Shown piece after piece: positions 22,613-33,888 of a stretch of DNA of 64,000 bases. The first letter of the stretch is position 1; the number at the start of each line of letters is the position of its first letter. The notes under the pieces were generated by a model. It made no database searches and was not told the origin of the DNA. It saw only the letters and a program-made list of their open reading frames with translations. A program made the position numbers and the translations under genes. Origin of the DNA: Rhodocollybia butyracea (taxonomy: Eukaryota; Basidiomycota; Agaricomycetes; Agaricales; Omphalotaceae); contig JADNRY010000346.1 of the NCBI GenBank assembly GCA_015501585.1, positions 1-64,000 on the forward strand, written 5' to 3'.

Positions 22613-23390
22613 TAGGGTGGTGCTAACTGGAAAAGGTCATGTTAATAACATTGCTATTAACATTGGACCTTCAGAGGCCTGTTTAACACGAGTTAATAGC
22701 AGTTATTAACATTTGAGCGCTAACGTGATAATAACATGCAGATAGGAGATTTTTAACATGTTAATAACACAGTACATGCGAATTAGCCATACCGGCGCAT
22801 CTACACCAATCCTAGGGAGTCCTAAGATCCCAGTAACTTGCTCTCAGCAAGCCCTGAGGACAAAGGACTACTGACTCTTTGTTTTTTCCAGTTAGTAGTA
22901 CTTATCCCGAACTTCGAAATTAGTACCCCGGCATCAAGGTTCAAAGCAGCAATTCTCTCTAAGAAAGGGAGTCTGGCCCAAATGTACTAAAGGGTTACTT
23001 GGGGATTCTTGTGACTTCGCCTTTGTGGGGTACCTATAGAGAAGTAGTAAGGTTACTCTGATATTCGATCGTGATTCGTCAGTATACAAAGCCAGCAAAG
23101 CTTAGTTTGGATAAGTTCGGGCAGCTCATCAAACATCAAGCATCGTCATAAGCCTGATGGAAAGTCTGAAGAAAGACAGCTTGTAAGTTAAATTCAAATT
23201 TGGGAGTCAGAGCACTCTGGAGAGGCTTTCAAACAGTTATCCAACTGTTGCAACCATCTTGGGGCCTGCTGGAGTAATTAACATGATTAACATGGTCCCC
23301 AGAGGCCAATGTTAATAGCATGTTATTAACATGTTATTAACATGTTAATTCACAGATGTTAATTGAAATGTAGGTTTTAGCACCACCCTA
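22613..23390. mobile_element. MITE-like element with inverted ends GGGTGGTGCTAA and TA target site
   Basis: Left end GGGTGGTGCTAA (22615-22626) is matched in reverse complement by TTAGCACCACCC (23377-23388). TA flanks both sides. Subterminal regions carry imperfect inverted copies of CTATTAACATTGG plus several GTTAATAACATG palindromes (for example 23322-23345). No transposase frame. It lies between the two GAL80-like genes. Confidence 0.7.
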
Positions 23391-24155
23391 CAATGCTTTG
23401 TATAATGACTGTTTCAATACCTGAGCCCTGATCTGCATCCTCTCTCTCTAGTTTCATCTAGCTCTTGAGTGCCAGGGCTGCTGGACCTCGGAGGGTTCCT
23501 CCTGAGTGACCCATCCTCGCTACGCTTTTTAAACTAGTTTGGGGGATGGGTAAGCAAGTATATTGGATACCGCAGCCGCGCATCATCTAAAAGACTCAGA
23601 CTGGCTCTCACTCTTGCAGGTGCATGAATTTGAAGATGAGCGAACATTAGTGAAAGGGCTGCACGCGTAGAACCTAGATTGCATACTTATAGCAAGCCCT
23701 CAAAAATTAAAGAAGACTAAGCGGATTCTAGTACTACACATGTACAGATTGGACGACAGCCACCACAAATGCAGTAGCCACCGATGTTATACAGAGTCAA
23801 TGGTACGATATAGTATGAAAACGAGCAGTACGCCTGTTTTATATCCAAATCTCGGGCAACTCAGATACACAGCGTGACTGTGGTACTACAATTTTGATAA
23901 ATGTAAGTGACATCAAGCCTTCCACTAGCGTCTGCCACCCATGGCGCCACACACAAACTTCTTAATGGGGACAAAACCTCAGGATGATCTGGTCACGGTG
24001 TCATCCGGACTCGTAGACAACTCGTAGAAGTAGTCGAGCCAAATTAGAAGATTTGAGAGACTATGGCTTGACACAGCGGAGTCAAATTTTACATTCTGTA
24101 TAATAATAAGAGGTAAGCTAAAACTACCGTTCATTAATGACAGCTTTCTAAACCA
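23391..24155. other. Intergenic, nothing recognised
   Basis: No coding exon or RNA supported between the inverted-repeat element and the stop of the second GAL80-like gene. Confidence 0.5.
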
Positions 24156-25470
24156 CTAGAAATGAATCCTTCTTCCCTCTTCGGAACTTTTCTTCATCGC
24201 GGCTATAACCTCCTTCATCTTCAACGCTTGCTCCAAAGTGGCATACGTCCCAGATTTCCCATCCGCATATGCCTTCCAAGCTAACCCAGTAGCAGTAGTA
24301 CTGGATTTCTCAGAGTTCACAGGTAATGCAGAAACGCCAACATCCTCCAATTCAACCTTAGTCCCGTTCAGATAAACCTCCGGGAAGCATCAAAGAACCC
24401 CATCACTTTCATCCTATCATCATCTATAATCCTCACAGTCCCATTTTCTCCATGGATTACCCAATTAAAATCCGGACTCTGTTTAGCGCCGGATTGGATA
24501 TTCACATTGAACACTGCACCGGAAACCAGGACTCCACTGACACAAACTTGGTTGGCACCGTCATATGGTACAGTTTCACCAGTAGGTTTTCCGTCGTTGC
24601 CAATTATTGTGATCAATGGGATCTGGTTTTGGAGGAGGGCGGTTAAGGAACTGATGGGTCCAAGGATGTAAGTGAGGAGATCAAACATATGACCTCCAAG
24701 AAGGTCAACCAATGTAACGCCGTTAGAAGAGTTGAGGAGATATTTGGCGGCTTCGGGTGCGGTAGGCCCGTACAGCGGGAAGCCCAAACTAACAGTCTAT
24801 TCCAGAGTCAGTCTCGCGGCACAGGAATTCTCTCGCAAAGAAAAACTCACAAAGGATGAGGTGATTATCTTGCCAATTTCCCCGCTTTCAATGATAGATT
24901 TAGTCTTAAAATGATAGATCATTGATCACTCTCGAAGGTGAAACGGCTTTTACACACCTTCAACGCATATGCATTGAATCTTGCTATTTAGTTCTTATCA
25001 GCATCCAGTTAACAGGAACAGGAAAACACTATACATTGAAATCCAACCACCGTTTTGACCCCCATCCTCATCGCAGCCTCGTAAATCTCCTTGGTCTCTT
25101 CCAAACTCTTCCCAGCAGGCCACTCAATGAAGAGGTCCTTGCCTCCTTTGATGGCCTTCAGCGCAACTTCCTTATGGTGTGTGACTCGCACGGACACGAC
25201 AAGCATATCAATATCCTTGTCCGCCGCGATATGCTCCGCTGAGCCATAATATGGCTTGACAACGTTGGAAGAAAGCTCGGAGTATTTCTTAGCACTGGCT
25301 TGCGCAGAGTCGGTATTTGTTGTCGATACAGCAACGAGAGAGAAGTCAGATGATAGGGGGGCTTTGAAGAGTGGAGGAGCCAATGCTGAGGCTGCCCACC
25401 CTGTGGCGGATAAACCGATGAAACCAAGTCGGATCGGTTTAGTCTTGATCGGTTCTGCAATTGCGGACAT
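24156..25470 (-). CDS. GAL80-like Gfo/Idh/MocA-type oxidoreductase, copy 2 (one-base frameshift)
   Basis: Close paralog of the gene at 21019-22330, with the same exon plan. N-terminus adds EPIKT before KPIRLGFIGLSATGWAASAL; FIEWPAGKSLEETKE, VDLLGGHMFDLLTYILGPI, FNWVIHGENGTVRI and TGLAWKAYADGKSGTYATLE all match. At 24382-24384 the run encoding Ser-Pro-Glu has three G/C bases where copy 1 has four, throwing the frame after GFFDAS. The downstream half is otherwise well conserved. Other genes here show the same kind of homopolymer loss, so an assembly error is more likely than a pseudogene. Confidence 0.8.
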
Positions 25471-27051
25471 GTTATAGGATGGGATTGAAGATGATATATC
25501 GCATTTTGGATTTGGATTTTATATCAGCGAGTATGGAATGATCGGAATTATCTTTAATAAGAGCTTTTTGGTCATTGAACCAAATTTGGCAGTTCATGCA
25601 GTAAAATGTAGTTGCTTGGTAAGAATGGGTTCAGATACAGCATACTTAACTCAACAGCTAACTGGAGGAACGCGCTCTACACGGCGTTACGGATACTTAA
25701 CTCAACAGCTTACTGCAGGAATATGAATCAAATGATTTCTTAGCCCATTCAGAGACATTGATTATCAGAGACTATACTATCAGTGGGCCCGGGTACAGGC
25801 CGGTACAGGCCTGCAGAGCGCGCACTACTCTTCATGACCGAAGTAGGCCGCGAAATAGAATCTTTCACCACTCAGTCTGCTTGGAGATATTCTTTCAACA
25901 CAACAGATTTGGGAGATCCTGAATGAAGGGATGTATGTATTTCGGGTGATCCTTCGGTGATCCCGATTTATTTCAAATTCTCGAGCTTCGTCACGACTTC
26001 ACAGGACTTCACCAGGACTTCACCCGCCACCGACTCCTACGAAGTTCTAGCGACCCCCTCAGGGTGCTAGCGAGAGCTTGTTAATATTTCTCGCGCGTCA
26101 CTACGCACTAAGGGTAGGAAGATCGATTTCTCCTTCTCTCATCCTGACTCCTGAGAGGCTATTGATCATCTAGCCCGCTGCCAAAGTAGTAACAATATTG
26201 CCCTCAACCCAGTGCTTGGCCGAAATGCTGCTCAAACACCATCGATTCTTCTCGGTATGATAAGATCTAAACAGCTTCCATCAAATCAGAACCCCCCGCC
26301 TGTAGTATTGTCGTAGGGTTTAGAACTGGTCTAGACTGAATGTGCCAGTACCTGTTGTGAGCTTTTTTCTTTTCAGAAGGGAAGAACCACAAAGCAGCGG
26401 TTTCCTTACCTTCCGTATATCACTCTAGAGTAATACTTACCCTTCAATTCAAGGAACACAAAGCGCCAGAGTTATCGCACTCATTTCATACGGCGAGATC
26501 CTAGGATGATACAAAGGTTCAAATCTCAAGCTCAAGTAGTAGTAGGAGTAGTATACTCAGCTCCGCTCTAGTACAGCGGGGTCCCACACCCGGGGAACAG
26601 CCGGACTTCAAGGCAGAGAAGCAGTGGGCTCGACCCACAAAGGGAAGGTAGACTGCAAGCCCTCCCAGAGCGGAGGTAGCAGGAAAATTCCTTATCCAGA
26701 ACGCTCCAAGCGCTTAAACGAAGGTGCTTCCATGATGAAAGTATTGCTTCGGGTACGAATGTCGTCGCAATGTGTAGTACTAGTTCGTCCTCACTCTTCG
26801 AAGCCTGTTGATCGATCTAATATCTTAAGCCAGTACAGAATATCAAAACAGACAGTAAAGATAGAGGTTACAAAGGTCCAAGGTAACGGCGTACAAAATA
26901 ACAAGGTTACGATAAGTTACAATTAGGAAATTCAAAGACTATGGTACTAATGAAAACAGTAGATAACACGAGATAGGAATGATTTGAAGCATTAACGATA
27001 CGAGTTTATGAACAACAAGGCGCAGAGAGAAAAAGGGTTGGAAGAACTCGA
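25471..27051. other. Intergenic, no gene supported
   Basis: Contains small local repeats such as CAGGACTTCAC near 26000-26020 and ACAGGCCGGTACAGGCC near 25794. There is a GC-rich patch near 26570-26690. No coding exon or LTR pair could be established. Confidence 0.45.
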
Positions 27052-29683
27052 TTAGATAATAAAACGACGATTCAGGTCCTAGTGGGAAACATCTTCAATA
27101 GTCGATCCACAACAGGCAAGTAATACAACGCACTATATGATGAGAACTCCCCAACTGTGGCGTTTGGTGGTACCTTGGATAAGTCAAGTTGCTATTGGAT
27201 TTATCCATTGAGCTCGCAACAACGAATTTAGATGACGAAAAAGTATACGCACTTGACTTCCTTCATTATTTGCTGGTAAGACTGATTGGGGTTTTTAGCT
27301 GCAGAGAACGAACGTGTGGTCGATATTCGAACAAGAGAAGCGATCAAAAGTTGCAGTTACTTACTCATGACCTCACAATATGCCTGATGGAAGATTTTGT
27401 CAATATCACAATTGGTCGAAAGATAGAAATCGCCCTCACCCAAGACATTGCACCAACTGCTACACCACCCTTAAAAGTGTCTGTACTTTTCTGGCCATCT
27501 TTGCATGCAGAAAATGATATCTAGGTGTAATAGCGTTATGAGAAGGACGGAGTCATTCGGTGGTAAGGGTCAACTCACGACATCAGCAGGTGAGCTTCGT
27601 CGAGCTATAGCTCGGTCGCTAACTTGTTGTCCGCGAAGTCGTCCGAAGGGGCGTACTGTATGAGCGGAGGGGAGAGAGAGAGATGCGTGAGATTCGGAGC
27701 CGCAAAGGCTGTACGGAGGGCATTAAACGACACGTACAATGAAAGGCAAATCTACCAGGTCCCAGCGTGAGTACAGTTACTTCAATTCCTAGAAACGTAA
27801 ACTTACCAAGGACAGTTCCAGAATGACAGGACTAGGTACAAGAGCAATGTTAATATCTTGGAAAGAGCTCAGCCATTTGGAAACACTTACGTCGAATAGT
27901 GCCTATATATAGTTGGGTGAGTTGACAGGTTTAATGAGATAGTGTGAATAACGCACCGTCAACCTGCATCCCGCTGGTAACGGCCTCACCTGTAACACAT
28001 CGATTATCACCACTATGTCGTTCAGAAAGCAAACCCACCATGATTTTGAACAAGTCCTGTTAATCGCAAGATCAGGGCTAATCAATATGCACACAAAATG
28101 GGCTTACATCATCCAAGATATGACCTTTCGCCTGGAAGTCCATGGGAAAAATGACTATCCAAAACAAGTAAAGTTGAGCATCATTAAAGTGAAACTATTT
28201 CAGCACTTGCCTTCGTCCAGGCCATCGACTTCATCACCATCGAGATCCTGATAGGAATACGAAGGAATTAATACATTAGAAAGTGGCATACACGAAGAGT
28301 ACCAGCCTTGGTTTGACCCCCGTGTCCAGAATCTTATTAATATCAAAAAGAAGAGAAGCGAATAATCCAGGACAATGAGGCTCAGGACATACGCCAATTC
28401 CAAAATGATGCAACGCACAGTGGAAAAATAAACTATCATGACAGCGAGCACTTTGTATAAGCCATTGCATGCCTTCGATCATATTTCTGAGCCGCCGTAT
28501 CAGCACTTGGGTGTCTTAAGCCGAATAAACATAAGCTGACCTTCTAGTTGGGCGTGAGCGAGGATTGGGACTATCGTCCGTAAGAAGTACGATATCCTCA
28601 GATTTGTAGCCATGTTTGCCTAATTAAACGGAAGGGTGAATACGAAAAGGACAAAGAGATAGACAAAGTGCATACGAATGAGAAACTGGCGCATTGCTTT
28701 GGCATCATTGATGCATCCGTGAAGTTCGTGGGGTTCGCCAATGTAGTTGACACCAATCTAGTAGAAGTCAGTTGGTGATCTCGGAAGTATAAGTTCGGAC
28801 GTGAGAGCTTACGCAGAGTGCTTTCTTTCGCCCTGTACACAAGGAATACAAAAATTGCGGATGGAAGGGAGCATGCTCAATGCGCGGTCTGGGGGCCGAG
28901 TGCTGCTGCAACTGCTGCTGCTGCTGTTGATAATGATGAGTCGGGGCCGGGAGGGCATGCGATTGAGAATGGTGATGATGACCACCGGAACTTGGTTCAT
29001 GAGAGTGATGATGAGAACGATGGTCTGTACCATGAGAGTGATGAGGACGATGGTCAGTACCATGAGAATGATGATGAGGACTACGGTCAGCACTATGAGA
29101 ATGTTTGTGATGCTTGTGATGCTTGTGCTTGTGATGGCTAGACTTGACAATGAACGACGGAAGAAGTGCTCGATCCATGTCCGGTTGGGGCGGGTTTGAG
29201 TTGTGACGATGACGATGGTGAGTAGGATGGGGTGAAGCACTGATAGCCCGGACTAAAGGTGCGCCATTATATCTAGATAAAGCTGTGTGGATACGAAGTA
29301 TGTCTCGTTCATAGACACTTACTCGGACGAGGAACCTCTGAATAACACAACAGCGTACCCGTTAGCCAGTGAAGAAGGTATAGCCACAATGAGCTTACGC
29401 GTAACCCCCGTAAGAATGTGCGGACGGAACTCCAGCGGTGGGGACAGGATATCCCGAGTGATGAGAAGGCGCGGGGACAATTATGGAGGCTCTACGAATA
29501 TTAACCATTCAGATAACCAGATAAAGAAAGCCAAAGAAATCAAGGCCTACGATCCCATTCTATGAGGAAATTAGTTGAACGAATTCACTGGTAGAGATAT
29601 GGAACTTACGCCGGACTGGGCATCTGTATGACACTGGACGCATGCCCATTCTGATTTTCTGCGCCTGGAATATCCCACATCAT
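27052..29683 (-). CDS. Metacaspase (caspase-like cysteine peptidase), about 20 introns
   Basis: Assembled by hand from splice sites. Prodomain: MMWDIPGAENQNGHASS, then HHSGYPVPTAGVPSAHSYGG, then a long His-rich stretch (HHKHKHHKHHKHSHS, HGTDHRPHHS). Catalytic domain: TGRKKALCIGVNYIGEPHEL, HGCINDAKAMRQFLI, GYKSEDIVLLTDD, MIEGMQWLIQSARCHDSLFF, HYSGHGGQTK with the catalytic His (exon 28307-28332, 26 nt), DLDGDEVDGLDE, PMDFQAKGHILDD, RPLPAGCRLT, ALFD, SCHSGTVLDLPFI with the catalytic Cys (exon 27807-27831, 25 nt), SPADVISFSACKDGQ, GGVAVGAMSW and the end SSHHIDLNRRFII. Arg/Lys-specific, Ca2+-dependent family acting in stress and proteostasis. One intron uses GC-AG (28155-28210), another perhaps (28248-28306). 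A one-base loss is inferred at 27648-27651. The first exon and start are tentative. Confidence 0.87.
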
Positions 29684-31361
29684 CTTGTTTGCTGGGACGC
29701 GTTCAAAAGAGAAGTGGCGAACTAGTGGTGGTGGTTCTGAATCAAGAGGGAACCGGCGCTTGTACTGTTGTTCCGAAATTTTGATTCAACGCCGAAAATG
29801 GATTGCTTGGGAAGACTAGCGCTAATTTGGAACAGTGTACAATCTGGACGACCTTAAGTTGTACTTGTGGTGGACTGAAAGCAAATCATAGAAAATCGAC
29901 GTCCGACGAGAATTCAGAATTGTGTGTTCGGAGCAAGCTGGATGTAAGTATGCTTCTGACCTATAATGTGTACACTCTCCTTGGAAATGACTCGTAGTAA
30001 ACAACTTGATTAGCTTGAAGACCAATCCCTATGGGGTTGTCGAATCTAAGAAGCCTCGATAGTAAAGCTAACAGGTCATAGTATACTAGTGAGTATTGTA
30101 TATATACCTTGGAGGTCCCGCTACGTCCGTAATTGCAAACGGAGTTTTCTATGGAGCGAAGGATTTCACCGTGAATGTTTCCACTCAGCGAGAATCTCAA
30201 CCCGGAACCGGTAGCACCAGTCGGCGAAAACTTCTGGTGTCTGTCGCGGCGACACCTAATCCAATATCATGTACAAGTAGAGTGATCTGGGTGCTCTATC
30301 TAGCGAAGTGAAATAGACTTCCGGACTTCAGATCTTCAGAGAAACCTTCCTTACTAGCGATGCACTTCCTCAGTCACCAGGTTTGTAATGTGTCGGATGC
30401 TCCGTGGCATGCAGGTTTAGATCGATACTCTGGGAGAAAATGCCATAGTGTCACAACGATCGACAAGTCTATGGTGGCTTGTTTGACCGTCGTACGACGA
30501 ATTATTCTGTTGGGCGGCTACTTTCCATGCTTTCTAGTGTCGCAAGAGTGCATGTAATAGTGTGTGGCGCCGACTCCATTTTTTCCGGGGCGACGCTCAG
30601 GTTAGCTATTGACATTAGTATCCCGCAAACGGCCGAGGTTTCAGTGGACGTTGAACGAGCCTATGCAGATGAAGAGAGAACGGATCGAGTTGAGGTTTAG
30701 CGCTTGTTACTTAGTGCTAGTCCTTCGTAGTAAACGGCATTTTAATTCGTTCCTCGTCCTTCTGGGAACAGGTTATTAGAGAGTAAGCTAGCCTACATGG
30801 GCAGCCATCGGGTAGTAAATGAAAAATTTCTAGGAATGCATTTGGGCTAAGCTTGAAAGTAAGGATTCATTGCTCTCGCACTTTCCCTTGAAGGTTCTAG
30901 TCTAGTTCAAGTTGTGGGTCCCTTATAGCTTCTCGTAGATGCTGAGTCATTTTTGATGCATGTCCATTGTGCCTAATCAGATATATTGTGTTTCCGTAGA
31001 GTACAAGGATCGAATGTTAGCTAGGGATCTGAAGCTCGCACGCGCTCGCTGGGTAGAGCATCAACGAGCAGTCTGTTGAGGCTCATCAGGCAGGGTAGAA
31101 CAAGTTGGGACAATACAGAGGAGATTTTGAGCTTCTTTGTTGTTATGTGTGAAGAAAAGCGACCAGTGCGCGTCAAAATAATCAAAACGCGAACTCAAAA
31201 CGCGTTTCGTCATGACAAACGTGACGAAGACTAAGCGCGTCAGTCACGTGTGGAAAGGATAAAGCCGAAACTTCTGTGGTTCAACTTGCGGCCCGTTGTC
31301 TTGTTTTCTTCTTGTTCTCTTACAAGCAGTCCTTGTGGCGACCTCTTCCTTCTTTTCCACC
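29684..31361. other. Intergenic / RCC1 upstream region
   Basis: Several 60-79-residue frames on both strands have no recognisable motif. Near the right end lies a cluster of ACGCG-type words. Confidence 0.45.
31165..31250. promoter_or_regulatory. Cluster of ACGCG/ACGCGT words upstream of RCC1
   Basis: Within about 80 bp there are GTGCGCGTC, AAAACGCGAAC, AAACGCGTTT, AAGCGCGTC and TCACGTG. ACGCGT is the core of the fungal MluI cell-cycle box bound by MBF. Location 110-200 bp upstream of the RCC1 ATG fits a promoter. Function is inferred from motif spacing only. Confidence 0.35.
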
Positions 31362-33148
31362 ATGACGGAACCTAGGCGTTCATCTCGCGCAGCATCCGCC
31401 AAACCTGCTTCCAAACCTGCACCAGTTCTGAAAAAAGCAGCCTCCGAAAAACCTGCTTCTCGTACTGCTCGTAGCACCACCAAGAAAAGAGCTGCGTCTC
31501 CTGAGCGAGACGACTCACCGCCACCGAAGAGGTCTAAAGGTGAGGAGCAAAATATTGCTCCCACCGTAGAAAAACCCAACTCCAAGGCTGCAGGAAAATC
31601 GGCTGCTGAGCGCGCTAAGCGACCTCGTGCAAAGTTGGCTTCTATCGCTGAGAAAGAACCAAAGCCAAAACCTCCAAAACCCGTTCATGTTCAAGTTAAG
31701 CCATATCTCAATCCTCTTCCATCACCCCCAGAAAAAGCTCGTCCTGGACTGCAGCTCTTCGTTTGGGGCGCAGGAAACTTTGGCCAGTTTGGCCTAGGTC
31801 CTGATATGTTGGACGAGTTTGACAAGCCTAGAAAGCACGCTTGGGCTCTGCAACAAATACAAAAGGGCACCTTTGGCGAGGAAGGTGCTGGATTGGAAGA
31901 GATTGCAGGTGGTGGCATGCATAGTCTTCTTGTCGATGAAAAGGGAACCGTAGGTCGTTTTTTTGCTCCTTTCGTGGCACTTTTTGATTCTCAGTGCCTA
32001 GATTTGGTCCTGTGGTCTGAACGACGATGCGGCATTGGGTCGGATAACGCAAAATGTTCCAGACCCTGAGAATCCAACTTCTTTCCTTGATATCGATCAG
32101 CTTACCAGCGTTCCTCATCCCCTTCAAACTTTGCTCGATGAGGGCTTCCGCGCGGTAAAAGTTGCCACTGGAGACAGTATCTGTGCCGCTGTTAGTGATC
32201 AAGGCGAGCTCCGAGTCTGGGGCTCTTTCCGTGTAAGTTTTTTTTCTGGCTTGTCGATACAAGATAGCTAATGTGGCACGATAGGTCAACGAAGGGTCGC
32301 TTGGCTTTTCCAGCGACTTGAAGCACCAGTTTATCCCAGTTCCAATCCTGAATGACTCTCTGCATCACCGCCCTGGAGATGCCGAAAAAGTCTCTGACAT
32401 CACCGCTGGCGTCAACCATCTCCTCGTTCTTACAACCCACGGTAACATCTACACGTGGGGTGCCGGCGAACAGGCTCAGCTCGGACGGAAGGTTTTGGAG
32501 CGTCGAAAAATTCATGGCACTGTACCAGAAAAGGTCAGCTTGGGTGGCCGCTCGCGGAAAGCCAAAGTTATCGGAGCCGGTAGTTTCCATTCGTTCGCCG
32601 TTGACGACAAGGGGGACGTATGGGCATGGGGTCTCAATACTATGGGTCAAGTTGGAACCGGTTACCAGTCCACTGACGACGCTCAAGTTCAGCTTCCTCA
32701 GAAAGTCGAGCGTCTGAGTAAAGAAGCTTTGGATGGAGATGTTGTAGTTCAGATATCTGGCGGAGAACACCATTCCCTCTTCTTAACCGAGGCCGGCAAG
32801 GTCTATGCTGTTGGTCGCTGCAACGCGGGACAAATCGGTCTTCCCATCGATGATCCAGCTATCAAGGACCGCGCTGACCCAGACTTTGTGGCCGAGCCCG
32901 TACAAGTCAAGTTCCCCGATGACGACGATCCAGTCGTTAACATCTCCGTTGGCACTCACAACAATCTCGCTGTCACCCAGGATGGCGCGTTGTACTGCTG
33001 GGGTCAAGGAACACAGGGTGAACTCGGCGTCGCAGACGTTGAAGTCCGAGAACCCAGGGTGGTTGTGCGTAGAGAAGGAGGTGCGTGGGCCGCCGTCAAA
33101 GTTGCTTGTGGTGGTCAGCATACCCTCGGACTGTTCAGAGCAAAGTAG
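31362..33148 (+). CDS. RCC1-family Ran guanine nucleotide exchange factor
   Basis: N-terminal 110 residues are Lys/Ser/Pro/Ala-rich with basic clusters (KKRAAS, PPPKRSK), a nuclear and chromatin-binding tail. Seven-bladed RCC1 repeats follow: LQLFVWGAGNFGQFGLG, IAGGGMHSLLVDEKGT, WSCGLNDDAALGR, VATGDSICAAVSDQGELRVW, GVNHLLVLTTHGNIYTWGAG, GAGSFHSFAVDDKGDVWAWG, ISGGEHHSLFLTEAGKVYAV, GTHNNLAVTQDGALYCWGQG, ACGGQHTLGLF. Two introns: the first joins GT to IWSCG, the second joins RV to NEGSLG. The protein is predicted to load GTP on Ran at chromatin, driving nuclear transport and mitotic control. Start at 31362 was chosen because the upstream in-frame start adds a hydrophobic stretch unlike the family. 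The frame is intact. Confidence 0.93.
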
Positions 33149-33513
33149 ACATCATTAACGATGAACTCACAATTATGATTCAACTCCTTCTGCGCATTGT
33201 CTTTACAATTCCGATTTTCATCTTTCTCTACACTACTTACGTACACAGCTTGTAGCATCATTTTCTACATTACTTATCCTTATTCCAAACTGTCCACATC
33301 CCGATGTATGGTGCACTTCTTTGAAGAATTAGATACATATATTTACACTCGAACATGGATCCGTCATGAGTCCGTATTTGACATCCAGACTCCAGTTCAT
33401 TTGGGTCATGCAGCCTGCAAGATATGTGCGAGCGCCGAGTTACTTCGCCTAGGATGAACCGCGGAGCTCTCACAGCAATTAGCCGATATATTTGGGCTAC
33501 ATCTTCAATGAAA
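33149..33513. other. RCC1 3' flank, nothing recognised
   Basis: Short open frames only; probably contains the RCC1 terminator. Confidence 0.4.
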
Positions 33514-33593
33514 GGTACTGCTTTAGTGTAGTGGTTATCGCGTCACGCTTGTTGTAATAAGCTTGAGGTTCGCTGTTCAATTTTCGCTTTTGG
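33514..33593 (+). pseudogene. tRNA-like sequence (relic or SINE head)
   Basis: TTAGTGTAGTGGTTATCGCG matches an A box, GCTTG...TAAGC forms an anticodon-like stem, and GGTTCGCTGTTCAA resembles a degraded B box. The acceptor stem does not pair, so a working tRNA is unlikely. Confidence 0.45.
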
Positions 33594-33637
33594 CAATTTT
33601 TTTTCTCCGTTATACAACTTTGCTAGCTAGCCGCTAG

Positions 33638-33838
33638 CGTTAGGTTAGGTTAGGTCAGGTTAGGCGTTAGGGTTTTTACGCCCGCGCGCAGCGCGGGTTG
33701 TTTAGGGTTCGGGGTTGGGTCAGTTAGGGTTCGGGGCTGGGTCAGTTAGGGTTCGGGGTTGGTTGGTTAGGGTTCGGGGCTAGGTTTAGGGTTAGGCGGG
33801 GGTCCGGGGGCAGCGCCCCCGCTTTAGCGTTAGGGTTG
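33638..33838. repeat. Degenerate telomere-like TTAGGG tract with two GC hairpins
   Basis: Units TTAGG, TTAGGTCAGG, TTAGGGTTCGGGG and GGGTTAGG repeat for about 200 bp, variants of the fungal telomere repeat. The tract holds two perfect hairpins: CCCGCGCGCAGCGCGGG (33681-33697) and GGGGGCAGCGCCCCC (33806-33820). It is interstitial, since genes continue on both sides. Confidence 0.75.
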
Positions 33839-33851
33839 AGAATATATACCA

Positions 33852-33888
33852 GGCCGGAGGCGAGGTACTGTTCGATCCGTCCCACTCA
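33852..33888 (+). repeat. tRNA-derived word, left arm of an inverted pair
   Basis: GGCCGGAGG and then GTTCGATCCGTCCCACTC match, in reverse complement, the word at 34535-34573. The shared part looks like a tRNA T-arm plus acceptor 3' strand. Confidence 0.5.

Noticed and set aside
27189..27524. Plus-strand 111-residue frame
   Set aside because: Antisense to the spliced metacaspase 3' exons, which explain the region.
28801..29199. Plus-strand Met/Arg-rich frame
   Set aside because: Antisense of the His codons in the metacaspase prodomain.
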